From: DASWNP01 sp036399175
GTDB lineage: Bacteria; Acidobacteriota; Blastocatellia; Pyrinomonadales; Pyrinomonadaceae
Length of the DNA stretch: 64,000 bases
Direction: 5' to 3'
NCBI GenBank assembly: GCA_036399175.1
Contig: DASWNP010000046.1
Coordinates: 1 to 64,000 of the forward strand
The translations under genes and the position numbers were made by a program. Of this stretch, positions 28,354 through 37,519 are shown piece after piece (the first letter of the stretch is position 1; the number at the start of each line of letters is the position of its first letter). The notes beneath the pieces are model-generated. The model made no database searches and was not told the DNA's origin. It was given only the letters and a program-made list of their open reading frames with translations.

Positions 28354-30693
28354 ATGCAGGAAGCTTCGAGGCAAGAACCGTCGAAGAAGAAAAAGAAGGT
28401 TCTGGTTCCGCGCGTCGTCAACGGCAAGGAGACGATGGTGGAGATAGAGGTGGACGACGTGGCGGGCGCGGCGTGGGGCGCAAACGACCGTCACACGCTC
28501 CTGAACAAATCGCACACGCGCGTCGATGCCCCGCTCAAGGTGACGGGCGCGGCGCGCTACTCCTACGACGTGCGCCTGCCCGGTATGCTCTACGGACGAA
28601 TCCTTCGCTCGCCACATTCGCACGCGCGCATCACGCGGCTAGACCTGAGCGCGGCGCGGCGGATTCCCGGCGTCTTGGCGGTGGTCGAAGCCAATCCGCA
28701 GGATGTGGCCGAAGGCGCGAAGAAGGCTGCCGAAGAGGCTGACAAGAAGAATCCGATAGAGGTGGGCAAGCCAGCCGAGCCGCAGGAGCGCGGCTACATC
28801 GTGCGCTTCGAGGGCGAGCCTGTCGCAGCCGTCGCGGCTGTGACGCCCGAGATTGCCGAGGATGCGATACGCGCTATCGCCGTCGAGTACAGGCAGTTGC
28901 CGCACGCCGTCACGCTCGAAGATGCGATGCGCGAGGGCGCGCCGAAAGTTTTGAACGAAGGCAACGTCGAAGAGAAGGAGAAGCGGGGCGACCGCGAAAA
29001 AGTCGCTGCCGCTTTCGCCGGTTGCGACGCGGTGGTCGAGGCCGTCTACAGCACGCCGATTATTCATCACGCCTGTCTTGAGACGCACGGCAACGTGATT
29101 GACTATCGCGGCGGCGACACGGCGACCGTCTACGCTTCGACGCAGGGCACGTTCACGATTCCGGGCGACGCCGCGCAGGCTCTCGGATTGCAGGAGAGCG
29201 CCGTGACGGCCATCGTCGAGCACATGGGCGGCGGCTTCGGCGCGAAGTTCGGCATCGGCATCGAGGGCACGCTCGCCTGCGCGCTCTCGAAGCAGGCGAA
29301 AGCGCCCGTCAAGCTGATGCTCACGCGCGAAGACGAATTCCTCATGGCGGGCAATCGTTCGGGCTCATGGCAGAAGCTCAAAGGCGGGGCAACGAAGGAC
29401 GGGAAGCTCGTCGCGCTCGACGCGCGTCAGCTTCGTCACGGGGGCTTAGGCGACGGCTCGCAGGCCGGTCAGCCTTACATCTATCGCGCGGCGAGCTTTT
29501 ATCGTGAAGTCTCCGCCATTCATACGAACGAGGATTCGTCGCGCGCCATGCGTGCGCCCGGCCATCCGCAGGCGTCCTTCGCCATCGAATCGCTGATGGA
29601 CGAATTGGCCTACAAGCTCGGACTCGACCCGCTTGAGTTTCGCAAAATCAACTTGGTCAACGACGGCTTCAGGCGCGGCGAGGTTTATCACCGGCAGCTT
29701 GACAGGGGCGCACGCGAGATTGGCTGGCACAGGCGTAACAAGACGCCGGGCGCAGGCACGGGCGCTCTCAGGCGCGGCATCGGCTGCGCGGTCGGAACGT
29801 GGGGTGCGGGCGGCGGCCCGCAGTGCATCGTCGATGTCGCGGTGGCGCGCGACGGCGCGGTCACGGTCGCCGTCGGCACGCAAGACCTCGGCACGGGCAC
29901 GCGCACCTACACGCGCGCCATCGTCGCCGAAGAGTTCGGACTTCAAATACCGGATGTCGTCGAAAAAATCGGCAGCTCACGTCTCGGCGCGGCCAACCCT
30001 TCGGGCGGCTCGACCACCGCGCCTTCGCTCGCTCCGGCAGTCAAGGACGCGGCCTTCAACGCGCGCACAGCATTTGCCGCTAAGGTCGCGCCGCTTCTCG
30101 GCACGACGCCCGAGCAGGTCGCTTTCGCAGGCGGACGCGTGACGGGCGGCGGCAAGTCTTTAACGTGGAAGCAGGCGTGCGCGGCGCTTCCGGCTTCGGG
30201 CATCTCTGCGCGCGGCGAATGGAAGCCGGGGCTTTCGGAGCGCGGCGTTCACGGCTGTTGCTTCGCAGAGGTCGAGGTCGATGTCGAGACCGGCTACGTC
30301 CGCCCCGTCAAGATGGTACACGTGCAGGACATCGGCCTGCCGCTCAACCGTCTGGCCGTCAAGAGCCAGATAAACGGCGGCATGATTCAGTCGCTCGGCA
30401 TGGCTCTCTACGAAGAGCGCGTGATGGATGCTCGTCTCGGCGTGATGCTCAATCCGTCTTTTGGCGACTATAAGCTGCCGGGCTCTCTTGAGATGCCTGA
30501 ACTCGTCGCCATCATCGACGACGACGATAAACGAGAGGCCGTCATCGGGGTCGGCGAGCCCGCGTTGATTCCGGCGGTCGGCGCGCTGGCAAACGCCGTC
30601 TTCAACGCCTGCGGCGTGCGCGTGCGCGAGCTGCCGATAACGCCCGACAAGATTTTGATGGGACTACAGCGAATGGAGGGTCAGAGGGCATGA
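28354..30693 (+). CDS. Molybdenum-cofactor-binding large subunit (YagR/PaoC-like)
   Basis: A 779-residue catalytic subunit. ATG 28354 is chosen because upstream in-frame codons overlap the small-subunit gene. The N-terminal extension is Lys-rich (EPSKKKKKVLVPRVVNGKET). The aldehyde oxidase domain starts at RVDAPLKVTGAARYSYDVRL. Cofactor-binding stretches include EHMGGGFGAKFGIGIEGTLA, MRAPGHPQASFAIESLMDEL, and the end motif VIGVGEPALIPAVGALANAV with the catalytic-position Glu. It works with the small and FAD subunits on aldehydes or N-heterocycles; the substrate is not predictable. Confidence 0.94.
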   Translation: MQEASRQEPSKKKKKVLVPRVVNGKETMVEIEVDDVAGAAWGANDRHTLLNKSHTRVDAPLKVTGAARYSYDVRLPGMLYGRILRSPHSHARITRLDLSAARRIPGVLAVVEANPQDVAEGAKKAAEEADKKNPIEVGKPAEPQERGYIVRFEGEPVAAVAAVTPEIAEDAIRAIAVEYRQLPHAVTLEDAMREGAPKVLNEGNVEEKEKRGDREKVAAAFAGCDAVVEAVYSTPIIHHACLETHGNVIDYRGGDTATVYASTQGTFTIPGDAAQALGLQESAVTAIVEHMGGGFGAKFGIGIEGTLACALSKQAKAPVKLMLTREDEFLMAGNRSGSWQKLKGGATKDGKLVALDARQLRHGGLGDGSQAGQPYIYRAASFYREVSAIHTNEDSSRAMRAPGHPQASFAIESLMDELAYKLGLDPLEFRKINLVNDGFRRGEVYHRQLDRGAREIGWHRRNKTPGAGTGALRRGIGCAVGTWGAGGGPQCIVDVAVARDGAVTVAVGTQDLGTGTRTYTRAIVAEEFGLQIPDVVEKIGSSRLGAANPSGGSTTAPSLAPAVKDAAFNARTAFAAKVAPLLGTTPEQVAFAGGRVTGGGKSLTWKQACAALPASGISARGEWKPGLSERGVHGCCFAEVEVDVETGYVRPVKMVHVQDIGLPLNRLAVKSQINGGMIQSLGMALYEERVMDARLGVMLNPSFGDYKLPGSLEMPELVAIIDDDDKREAVIGVGEPALIPAVGALANAVFNACGVRVRELPITPDKILMGLQRMEGQRA

Positions 30694-31709
30694 AGTCGTT
30701 CGAGTGGACGAACCCGACGAGCGTGAGCGAGGCCGTCAGGCTGCTCAGGACAGAGACGCGCGGCGCGGACATCGACGATGCGCCCCGCCCTCTTGGCGGC
30801 GGCCAGGATCTTCTCACGACGATGAAGGAATACATCACGCGCCCCTCGCGCGTCGTCAATCTCAAGAGCATCAAGGGGCTCGACCGCATCGACTACGACT
30901 CGCGTCGCGGGCTGAGAATCGGCGCGCTCGTGACGCTCACGCAGTTGGAAGAGAACGCCGACGTGCGTCGCGTCTATCCCGGCCTCATCGAAGCGGCGCG
31001 CTCCGTCGCCACGCCGCAGATACGCAATCTCGGCACAATCGGCGGCAATCTCTGCCAGCGCCCGCGCTGCTGGTACTACCGGCTTGAGCACGTCGTCTGC
31101 CTGAAGAAGGGCGGCTCGGAGTGCTACGCGGCGAAGGGCGAGAACAAGTACAACGCCATCCTCGGCGGCGGCCCTTCATACATCGTTCATCCGTCCGACC
31201 TCGCGCCGATGCTCGTCGCTTTGGGCGCGAGCGCGGTCGTCGCGGGAGAGACGGGCAGCCGGACGATTGCGCTCGAAAAATTCTTCACGCTGCCGAGCGA
31301 GGGCAGCATCCGGCGCGAGAACGTGCTCAGAAACGAAGAGATTATCACCGAGATACAAGTGCCTCAGTCGGCCTTCGCCGCGCGCTCGACCTATCTGAAA
31401 TTCAAAGAGCGCGCGTCGCTCGACTTCGCGCTCTCGTCTGTGGCGGCGGCTGTCGAGATGGGCGCGGGCGGAGTGGTCGCACAGGCGCGGCTCGTGCTCG
31501 GAGGCGTCGCCCCTATCCCGTGGCGCGTGCCCGCGGCGGAGAGTTTTCTGGTCGGAAAGAGATTGGAGGCGAGCACGCTCGGCGAGGCCGCGCGTTTGGC
31601 GCTTCAAGGCGCGTCGCCGCTTGAGAAGAATGCTTATAAGATTCCCTTGACGCAGGCGCTCGTGCGTCGCGCGCTGGCTAAAGTCGGCGGCGCGTCGGTC
31701 GCGGGTTAA
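30690..31709 (+). CDS. FAD-binding medium subunit of the molybdenum hydroxylase (YagS/PaoB-like)
   Basis: A 339-residue subunit whose ATG overlaps the preceding stop codon (ATGA). The FAD-binding sequences are RPLGGGQDLLTTMKEYITRP and VATPQIRNLGTIGGNLCQRP, followed by RCWYYRLEHVVCLKKGGSEC, a Cys-containing insert that in the YagS/PaoB group carries a 4Fe-4S cluster. This separates it from ordinary CoxM-type subunits. Confidence 0.94.
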   Translation: MKSFEWTNPTSVSEAVRLLRTETRGADIDDAPRPLGGGQDLLTTMKEYITRPSRVVNLKSIKGLDRIDYDSRRGLRIGALVTLTQLEENADVRRVYPGLIEAARSVATPQIRNLGTIGGNLCQRPRCWYYRLEHVVCLKKGGSECYAAKGENKYNAILGGGPSYIVHPSDLAPMLVALGASAVVAGETGSRTIALEKFFTLPSEGSIRRENVLRNEEIITEIQVPQSAFAARSTYLKFKERASLDFALSSVAAAVEMGAGGVVAQARLVLGGVAPIPWRVPAAESFLVGKRLEASTLGEAARLALQGASPLEKNAYKIPLTQALVRRALAKVGGASVAG

Positions 31710-31791
31710 GACAAAGCTCGTGGGTCGGCTGCGAGTTAAGGCGTCGGTCTTGAATTTCAGACGTTGGAAACCGGAGAGGAGCGTGAGCGCG

Positions 31792-32073
31792 ATGGCGGGC
31801 GAGATTGGATATAATGAGCGGCGCGAGGCGGAGGCGGGAGCGGACGGCGAGAGCCTTCCCGAATCCCCTTTCTGCCGCCTGCTGCGCTCGAAGAAATTTT
31901 TCATGCTCGAAGGCGCGCTGGCGACAGACGGCAGCCAGTATCTCGACAGCAGCAATCATTGCTGGTGTTTTCAGACGCAGAGGGTCTTGGGGCCGGACGG
32001 CGGCAAGGTTCACCCCGAACGCTGCGCGCCCGGGCGCGAATGCTACCAGTCAGCCTTCGCTCGAAGCATGTGA
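31792..32073 (+). CDS. Hypothetical protein with a Cys-rich C terminus
   Basis: A 93-residue protein from ATG 31792 (AGGAG upstream; longer in-frame starts exist). The first third is acidic. The second holds FCRLLRSKKFFMLEGALATD, then a stretch with two Trp/Cys pairs (NHCWCFQTQ) and GGKVHPERCAPGRECYQSA. Five Cys residues in short spacing suggest a metal site. It is the fourth co-directional gene behind the molybdenum hydroxylase and may be a companion; no family recognised. Confidence 0.6.
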   Translation: MAGEIGYNERREAEAGADGESLPESPFCRLLRSKKFFMLEGALATDGSQYLDSSNHCWCFQTQRVLGPDGGKVHPERCAPGRECYQSAFARSM

Positions 32074-32112
32074 CGCGGGGCGCTCTCTTTGAAGTTGAAG
32101 GAGAAAGTTGCG

Positions 32113-32799
32113 ATGCGAAGAATTTTGGTTTCAGGTTTGATGTTGATGCTGATGGCCTGCGGGGCATTGGCGCAGGGGGCTCAAGGGGCACAGCGCGGCG
32201 CGTCGAAGGCGGGCGACTGGCTGAAGGGCGACTACGTGGAGGCGCGCACAGCGAGCGTCTTCGCAGGCGCGTGCCATTACAACGGCGAGGTCGTGACGAC
32301 CGGGCGCGATGCCTTGTTGGCGTGGAACATCACGGGGGGCGTCTGGAAAGGAACGAGCATGGAGGGCGTGCGCGCCATCGTCGTCGTCTCATCGGAGACG
32401 AATCTTTCGGAGACGGCGGAGGCCGCGCGGCTTCACGAAATCATCGTCGATAGCGCGGCGAGCGACGCGCAGTTCGCGGCCATCGTCGAGGTCTTCAGAG
32501 AAAAGTTTGTTTCGACGCTCGGCGTCGCGCGTGCGGTTCGACGCGCGCCCATCGCCTTCCGTCGTGAGAAGGAGACCTTCCTCTTCGAGTCGCCCGGCTT
32601 CGCTACTCTCAGCGTGCGCGCGATGCCGAACGCTCTCTGCTGCAAGATGCCGAACATGGTCTGGTATTCGCCGCTCGTCAAGCTCTCGAACCGAAAGGTC
32701 GGCTACACGCTGACGGCTTCTTATGCCGGAGGCGCGCTCGGCGACGCATGGCAGCGCGGCGGCGAAAACAGCGCCTTCTACGGCTCGTTCACGCTTTAG
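32113..32799 (+). CDS. Exported protein, DUF1326-like
   Basis: A 228-residue protein with a signal sequence (ILVSGLMLMLMACGALAQ; MACG could also be a lipobox). The mature part contains DWLKGDYVEARTASVFAGAC, AWNITGGVWKGTSMEGVRAI and FESPGFATLSVRAMPNALCC, resembling the beta-rich DUF1326 domain. Paired Cys residues near the end may be disulfide-bonded. GAAGGAG precedes ATG 32113. Role unknown. Confidence 0.7.
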   Translation: MRRILVSGLMLMLMACGALAQGAQGAQRGASKAGDWLKGDYVEARTASVFAGACHYNGEVVTTGRDALLAWNITGGVWKGTSMEGVRAIVVVSSETNLSETAEAARLHEIIVDSAASDAQFAAIVEVFREKFVSTLGVARAVRRAPIAFRREKETFLFESPGFATLSVRAMPNALCCKMPNMVWYSPLVKLSNRKVGYTLTASYAGGALGDAWQRGGENSAFYGSFTL

Positions 32800-32817
32800 A
32801 GCGCCACACAAAAGCAA

Positions 32818-32953
32818 TTCAAACAGGGATGGACAGGATAGACAGGATAAAGACAAATGAGGAATGCGGAATGAAAGACAGAACCCCTTTCTCATAAATT
32901 CATCATTCATCATTTCTTTTTATCCTGTCCATCCTGTCCATCCCTGTTAATTT
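32818..32953. repeat. Nested inverted repeat, copy 2
   Basis: AACAGGGATGGACAGGATAG outside and ATGAGGAATGCGGAATGAAA inside, both mirrored. Same two-layer design as 12080-12246. Confidence 0.88.
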
Positions 32954-32977
32954 CTTAAAACTCTTCGCAGAATCACC

Positions 32978-33010
32978 GAAGCCCCGTTGCTCGCGGGGCT
33001 TCACTTTTTG
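32978..33010 (+). terminator. Rho-independent terminator overlapping the 3' end of a convergent gene
   Basis: GAAGCCCCG pairs with CGGGGCTTC over a seven-base loop, followed by ACTTTTTG. The 3' arm contains the stop codon of the leftward gene. Confidence 0.75.
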
Positions 33011-34173
33011 TCGCCGTCTTCTGCGCCCGACTTCTGGTTGATAGCTTCGCCGCCGCCGCCCACAGGTATCTCAAGAGAAAACGTGCCCCGGCTCGGAGCG
33101 CCCGGCTCGGTGAAGCGGAGGTCTGCGAACTGGACGAGCGTCTGCTCGGCGCAGTTGCGCGAGAGACGAACGGCGGGAAAGCGCGCGAAGTCGAGAAAGA
33201 TTTCGGCGCGGCGGTCTTGCGCCGCACGTGCGACGAGCGCCGTCTCTTCCGGTTGCGGCTTCTCGAATCGCGCGAGGTCGAGCGGCGGGGCTTCGGGCTC
33301 GGTCAGCTTTACGTCGAAGCGAAGGAAGGCGCGTTCGGTTTCTGCCACAGTGCGCCAGCGCGTCGGGTCTGCGAGCATCGGCATGGCGGCGACGCCGAGC
33401 AGCCGTTCGGCTCGCGCCCCGGCCAGTTCTGAGGCTCGCGCCTGTGCCTGCGCGAGCGCGCGTCGGTGAAGCGCGGCGAGCGCGCCCCAGTAAACGACGA
33501 CGAAGGCTAGCGCGACGACGGCGACACCAGCGCCCCAGCGCTTCGCCGCACGCGCGCGATAAGTGAAGACGAGCGCCGCTACGCCAGCCGCCCACAGCAG
33601 GCGCGCGGCGAGCGGAAACGGAATGTCTCGCTGCTGCGGCAGGAAAAGAATCGCTCCGGTCGCGAGCGTCGCCAAAAGCGCCCAGGCGGCGAGTCGCCAT
33701 TTCTTTTTGGCCGTGAGCAGGAAGGCTGCGCCGCCGAGCATGAGCCAGAGCCAGGGGTCGATGATGAAGACGAGGTCGCCGTAGAACCAGCGCGAATCCC
33801 AGGGCAAAAGGGGGCGCACGCCGTAGTTGTTCGTCCAGTCCATCAACGGGTGCGACGCGCTGACGACGAGCGACGCGAGCACCAGCGCGCCGAGCCGCGC
33901 TCGCCTTGGCCGACCGCGCAGACGCGCGACTACAAAATCGCCCGCGTAGAAAAGCAAAGGCCAAAGCAGCGCCAGCGCGAGCGTCCCGACCGCCGCGTGG
34001 CTCAATCCGCGATGGTGCTCAAGGTAAGTCCAGCTCCCGCCGACGAGCATCACCAAATCGGCGTCAGGCCCGTTGGCCGCCACCACGCACAACGCCGTCG
34101 CGTAAGGCGACAGACGCTCAAGCCCGGCCTTCGCCGCAGCCAGCCCGACCAACGAGTGCGTCAGATTGTCCAT
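33001..34173 (-). CDS. YdjM-like membrane-bound metal-dependent hydrolase (DUF457)
   Basis: About 390 residues, start chosen at the ATG giving MDNLTHSLVGLAAAKAGLE. His/Asp motifs of the family are DNLTHSLVG, YLEHHRGLSHAAVG and SHPLMDWTNNYGVRPLLPWD. Four or five hydrophobic helices fill residues 65-230, followed by a soluble C-terminal domain of about 150 residues. E. coli YdjM is induced by DNA damage; no LexA box was seen here. The enzymatic substrate is unknown for the whole family. Confidence 0.88.
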   Translation of the reverse strand: MDNLTHSLVGLAAAKAGLERLSPYATALCVVAANGPDADLVMLVGGSWTYLEHHRGLSHAAVGTLALALLWPLLFYAGDFVVARLRGRPRRARLGALVLASLVVSASHPLMDWTNNYGVRPLLPWDSRWFYGDLVFIIDPWLWLMLGGAAFLLTAKKKWRLAAWALLATLATGAILFLPQQRDIPFPLAARLLWAAGVAALVFTYRARAAKRWGAGVAVVALAFVVVYWGALAALHRRALAQAQARASELAGARAERLLGVAAMPMLADPTRWRTVAETERAFLRFDVKLTEPEAPPLDLARFEKPQPEETALVARAAQDRRAEIFLDFARFPAVRLSRNCAEQTLVQFADLRFTEPGAPSRGTFSLEIPVGGGGEAINQKSGAEDGDKK

Positions 34174-34182
34174 TAAGGAAGC

Positions 34183-34270
34183 GTTCAGCAATCAGCTTTC
34201 AGCGTTCAGCCAGACGGAACAGTTGGGTTTTGGTCTGGCTGAATGCTGACAGGCTGACAAGCTGATTGCT
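34183..34270. repeat. Inverted heptamer repeat, family A short copy
   Basis: CAGCAATCAGCTTTCAGCG arms facing GCTGAATGCTGACAGGCTGA. It lies between the YdjM-like and TPR genes. Confidence 0.8.
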
Positions 34271-35081
34271 ACAGAGGCAAATCCGTCGAGGTCGGTTCTT
34301 TGGGAAGCTGGGCGTAGCGTGCGGGGTCGAGGCTTTGCAGCTTCTCGGCGGCCTGGCCGACGGAGGCCGATTGTGGGGCGGGCTTGCCGTCTTTGCCTTT
34401 GGCTTCGCGCGCGGATTTGACCATCTGGAAGAGAATGTCTGCGGCCTCCTGCCGCTTGCCCTGACTTTCGTAGACGGAGGCCAAACGCAGCTTGAGCGTG
34501 TCGGGGACGATTTCGGGGTTGTTCTCTTTGAGAAGCTCGCTGTAGAGGGCGGCTGCCGCGTCGTACTGCGCGTCGGCTTCTCTGGCCTGCGCGAGCGCGA
34601 AGCGTGCGCGGGCGGCCACCTCCTTGTTGCTGCTCTTGCTGATGGCTTCTAACTCTTGCAGCCCGCGCGCTCGCTCGACCGTGAGCAGTTGAGTGGCGGC
34701 CATGTAGCGCGCGATGTCGTCGTAGGGGTCGCCGTACTTGGCGGCCACTTTCTGAAACTCTTCGAGAGCCTTCTGCGCGCGCTCTCGCTCGGAGGGAAAG
34801 GTGAGCCCGACCGTGCCTGCGGCGGGCGTCGGGCTGACGGGCGCTTCGACCACCTCGAAGGCGCGTCCCAGAGCTGCACGCGCTTCGCCCGCGCGCCGCG
34901 CGCTCCACCAAGACCAGAGGCCGAGGAGCAGTGCGAGCGCGATGAGTCCGGCCAGAGCGTAGAGGATGGTTCGGCCTCTGCCTTCGAGACGGTCGCCGAC
35001 GCGGTCGAAGGCGCTCATCGTCGCATCACGAAATTTATCGTGTTTCAATTCCCGCGCGCGTTTTTTACTGGTTCGAGCCAC
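34269..35081 (-). CDS. Membrane-anchored TPR-like protein (YfgM-like)
   Basis: About 270 residues from a GTG at 35081. A basic N terminus (RTSKKRARELKHDKFRD) precedes a single transmembrane segment (ILYALAGLIALALLLGLWSW), then helical repeats of TPR type. The layout recalls YfgM/YfgM-like ancillary proteins with an extracytoplasmic TPR domain. The C terminus is low complexity. The upstream frame to 35147 lacks a better start. Exact partner unknown. Confidence 0.72.
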   Translation of the reverse strand: MARTSKKRARELKHDKFRDATMSAFDRVGDRLEGRGRTILYALAGLIALALLLGLWSWWSARRAGEARAALGRAFEVVEAPVSPTPAAGTVGLTFPSERERAQKALEEFQKVAAKYGDPYDDIARYMAATQLLTVERARGLQELEAISKSSNKEVAARARFALAQAREADAQYDAAAALYSELLKENNPEIVPDTLKLRLASVYESQGKRQEAADILFQMVKSAREAKGKDGKPAPQSASVGQAAEKLQSLDPARYAQLPKEPTSTDLPL

Positions 35082-35468
35082 GTCAGATTCCTTGTTGCAA
35101 GAGCGCACAGTCGGGTGCGTTCTTTTTGATGGGATAGGAGGTAACACGTCACTCTACCGATGGCTGCGAAAGGTTGTCAAGCAAGGCCGGAAACGCTCGT
35201 TGACCGCCGCCGGGGCGCGTGTTACGCTCGCGCGCACACGAAACAGCCAAGCGCCTTCGGTCGCACACTCGGCGCGCTTCACTTGTAAAAAAATGGACGG
35301 CCACACGCCCGGCGGCAACAGAAATGGCAGGCGTCCGACTCTAAATCTCATGCAGTTCGAGACCGATTCTATTTTCGTGGAACAAACCGCCGCCGAGCGG
35401 TGTCTAAGGCTACAGTTGAAGGGGAGCAGGCGGCTCGACGAACCCCTTCCTGCCGCCGGAGGAAGCCT
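35082..35468. other. Intergenic region without recognised feature
   Basis: About 390 bases between divergent genes. GGAGGTAACACG at 35138-35150 resembles a ribosome-binding site but no extended frame follows. Promoters for both genes are expected here; none matches consensus well. Confidence 0.5.
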
Positions 35469-36131
35469 GTGAGCTTTGGAGAGCCAATTGCCCTTAGTGG
35501 GCAGGCGGAACTGGAGCAGGCTGCGACGGCAGTCTCCGACGACGCACGCTCAGCCGTCGATACATGGTTCATTGACAGACTGAGGGCGGGCGAAGCGGCG
35601 GCCTTCGAGCGACTGGTCGAAGAGCGCTCGGGCGACATCTACGCGCTGCTTTATCGTCTGACGGAAGACGCCGAAGAGGCGCGCGATTTGACGCAGGAGA
35701 CCTTCCTGCAAGCCTTCCGCGCCGTCGCGCATTTTCGCGGCGACTCGGATTTGCGAACCTGGCTCTACCGCATCGCCGTCAATCAGGCGCGCAATCGCTG
35801 GCGGTGGTGGCGTCGCAGGCGTCGTGACGTGACCGTCTCGCTCGACGCTCCGGCGGAAGGCTCGACGGACGCTCCGCTCGCCGCACGACTGCGCGACCAG
35901 AATGCCAGCGACCCCGAACAGCTTGCCCTCGCGCGCGAACGCGAGCGAGCTTTGACAGTGGCGCTGCGCGCGCTCTCTCGCCCCTATCGCGAAGTGGTCG
36001 TGCTCAGGGATGTCGAAGGTTTGAGTTACGAAGACGTGGCGGCGGCGCTTGAGATAAGCGTCGGCACAGTGAAATCGAGACTCTCTCGTGGCCGTCTTGA
36101 GCTGCGACGAAGACTCGAAGGTTCTTTGTAA
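35469..36131 (+). CDS. ECF-type RNA polymerase sigma factor
   Basis: A 220-residue sigma factor from GTG 35469, which follows GGAGGAAG. Region 2 is AFERLVEERSGDIYALLYRL, DAEEARDLTQETFLQAFRAV and SDLRTWLYRIAVNQARNRWR. An Arg/Trp-rich linker leads to region 4: ALRALSRPYREVVVLRDVEG and the helix-turn-helix YEDVAAALEISVGTVKSRLS. The anti-sigma gene follows 460 bases downstream after two repeats. Confidence 0.94.
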   Translation: MSFGEPIALSGQAELEQAATAVSDDARSAVDTWFIDRLRAGEAAAFERLVEERSGDIYALLYRLTEDAEEARDLTQETFLQAFRAVAHFRGDSDLRTWLYRIAVNQARNRWRWWRRRRRDVTVSLDAPAEGSTDAPLAARLRDQNASDPEQLALARERERALTVALRALSRPYREVVVLRDVEGLSYEDVAAALEISVGTVKSRLSRGRLELRRRLEGSL

Positions 36132-36593
36132 ATAAGCATTCAGCTTTCAGCGTTCAGCTTTCAGCCAAACCAAAACCCATTTTGTTTGGCTGACTGCTGA
36201 CAGGCTGACAGGCTGAACGCTCTTCCGAGAGCGAATGGCTGCCCTGCCCCGGCTGACACCAAACAACCCCGGTGCCAGGTGGGTCAGGAAGTCAAAGGGA
36301 CGTTTGCGGACGAAGGCGAACGTGCTCGAACGCTTGGAGGCAGAGGTGAGCGGATTTGAAAACGCGGCCAGCAACACCCGTTTTAATGTGCCGCTCACTG
36401 TTTCTGCCGCCGACGCGCTTCGCGCACGCGAGCCGTAAAGCCGCGAGCGTCCGGAGTTGCTTCCTTACGAGGGAGCAGCCGGGGTCGGCCAGCCATTCGC
36501 CGAAAGGCAGAGGTTGGAGGCGTGAGGTCGGGGGGTTCAGTTAAAAACTGATTTCTCCGGCCTCCGACCTCTCGCCTCTGACCTCTGATTTTT
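36132..36593. repeat. Intergenic region with two inverted heptamer repeats
   Basis: 36133-36221 is a family A repeat (CATTCAGCTTTCAGCGTTCA opposite GGCTGACTGCTGACAGGCTG). 36500-36590 is a different one (GGAGGCGTGAGGTCGG opposite CCTCCGACCTCTCGCCTCTGA). Between them lies an open frame at 36235-36438 with no recognisable product; I do not call it. Confidence 0.75.
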
Positions 36594-37394
36594 ATGAATT
36601 GTGAGGAGACAGAGAAGCTTTTTTCGCCTTACCTGGACGGCGACTTGCCGGGCGGCGCGTCGCTTGCCGCCGAGACTCATCTCGGCCAGTGTCCGGCGTG
36701 TCGTGCGCGTCTGGACGAGATGCGCTCTATCGTGCGCGGCCTGGCGTTGCTTGAGCGCCCCGCCCTGCCGCCGGGCTTCAACGCCGCCATCAACGACGCG
36801 CTGCTCATCGAGCGCGCAGCTCGACCGAGCCGTCCCGCGCTCTCGCCCGTCGCTCTCGTGCTGCGCTGGCTTGAGCCGCGCGTGATGCCCTACACGGTCG
36901 GGGCTCTCGCGTCGCTCATCCTCTTCGTCACGGTGCTGAGCGCCATCCGCCCGCAGATAGCCGCCTTCAGGGATTTGGCGGCCAGCGCCGCGCGCTCCGC
37001 TCAGGACATCACTATTGAGGACGGCGAGCCGGGCGGCTACGACGTGCGCAAGCCACTCACGCCCGAAAACTTCGCGGCCACACGGCTCGCCTACGCCGCC
37101 GAATCTCCGAGCATCAACCCGAACGGCGCGCTCGCACGACTCGCATGGTCGCCGCCAAGCGGTAGCCCCGGCGACGACGACATGATTGTGGTCGCAGACG
37201 TTTACGGCAACGGTCGCGCCTCTCTGGCCGCCGTCGTCGAGCCGCCCAGAAACCCGCACGCGCTCGACGACCTCGAAGACGCCCTGCGCAAAAACGCGGC
37301 CTTCGTGCCCGCCTCGCTCGACCGTCGCCCGCAGACCATGCGCGTCGTCTTCGTCCTCCAGAAAATGAACGTGCAGGAGGGCAGAAGCTACTAG
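36594..37394 (+). CDS. Transmembrane anti-sigma factor with zinc-finger domain
   Basis: A 266-residue protein: N-terminal zf-HC2 domain (MNCEETEKLFSPYLDGDLPG then ETHLGQCPACRARLDEM, with His-x3-Cys-x2-Cys), one transmembrane helix (VGALASLILFVTVLSAI) around residue 105, and an outer domain of about 140 residues resembling sensor domains of RskA-like anti-sigma factors (MIVVADVYGNGRASLAAVVE). It should sequester the sigma factor encoded upstream. Confidence 0.9.
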   Translation: MNCEETEKLFSPYLDGDLPGGASLAAETHLGQCPACRARLDEMRSIVRGLALLERPALPPGFNAAINDALLIERAARPSRPALSPVALVLRWLEPRVMPYTVGALASLILFVTVLSAIRPQIAAFRDLAASAARSAQDITIEDGEPGGYDVRKPLTPENFAATRLAYAAESPSINPNGALARLAWSPPSGSPGDDDMIVVADVYGNGRASLAAVVEPPRNPHALDDLEDALRKNAAFVPASLDRRPQTMRVVFVLQKMNVQEGRSY

Positions 37395-37418
37395 CGTTCG
37401 GTCTCGAATTGGAAAATT

Positions 37419-37463
37419 AAAGCCCCGCCGGAGAAGAAGACGAATCTTCTCCGGCGGGGCTTT
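37419..37463 (+). terminator. Rho-independent terminator
   Basis: AAAGCCCCGCCGGAGAAGA and TCTTCTCCGGCGGGGCTTT pair perfectly around AGACGAA; usable in both directions for the two convergent genes. Confidence 0.88.
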
Positions 37464-37519
37464 CGAGTTTTCTTCGGGTCGAGCCTTGCAGGCTCGAACT
37501 TCAGCTCATTCGTGCAGGC

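Noticed and set aside
36235..36438. 67-codon frame between the ECF sigma and anti-sigma genes
   Set aside because: No ribosome-binding site, family or hydrophobic pattern; it is flanked and partly shaped by repeats.
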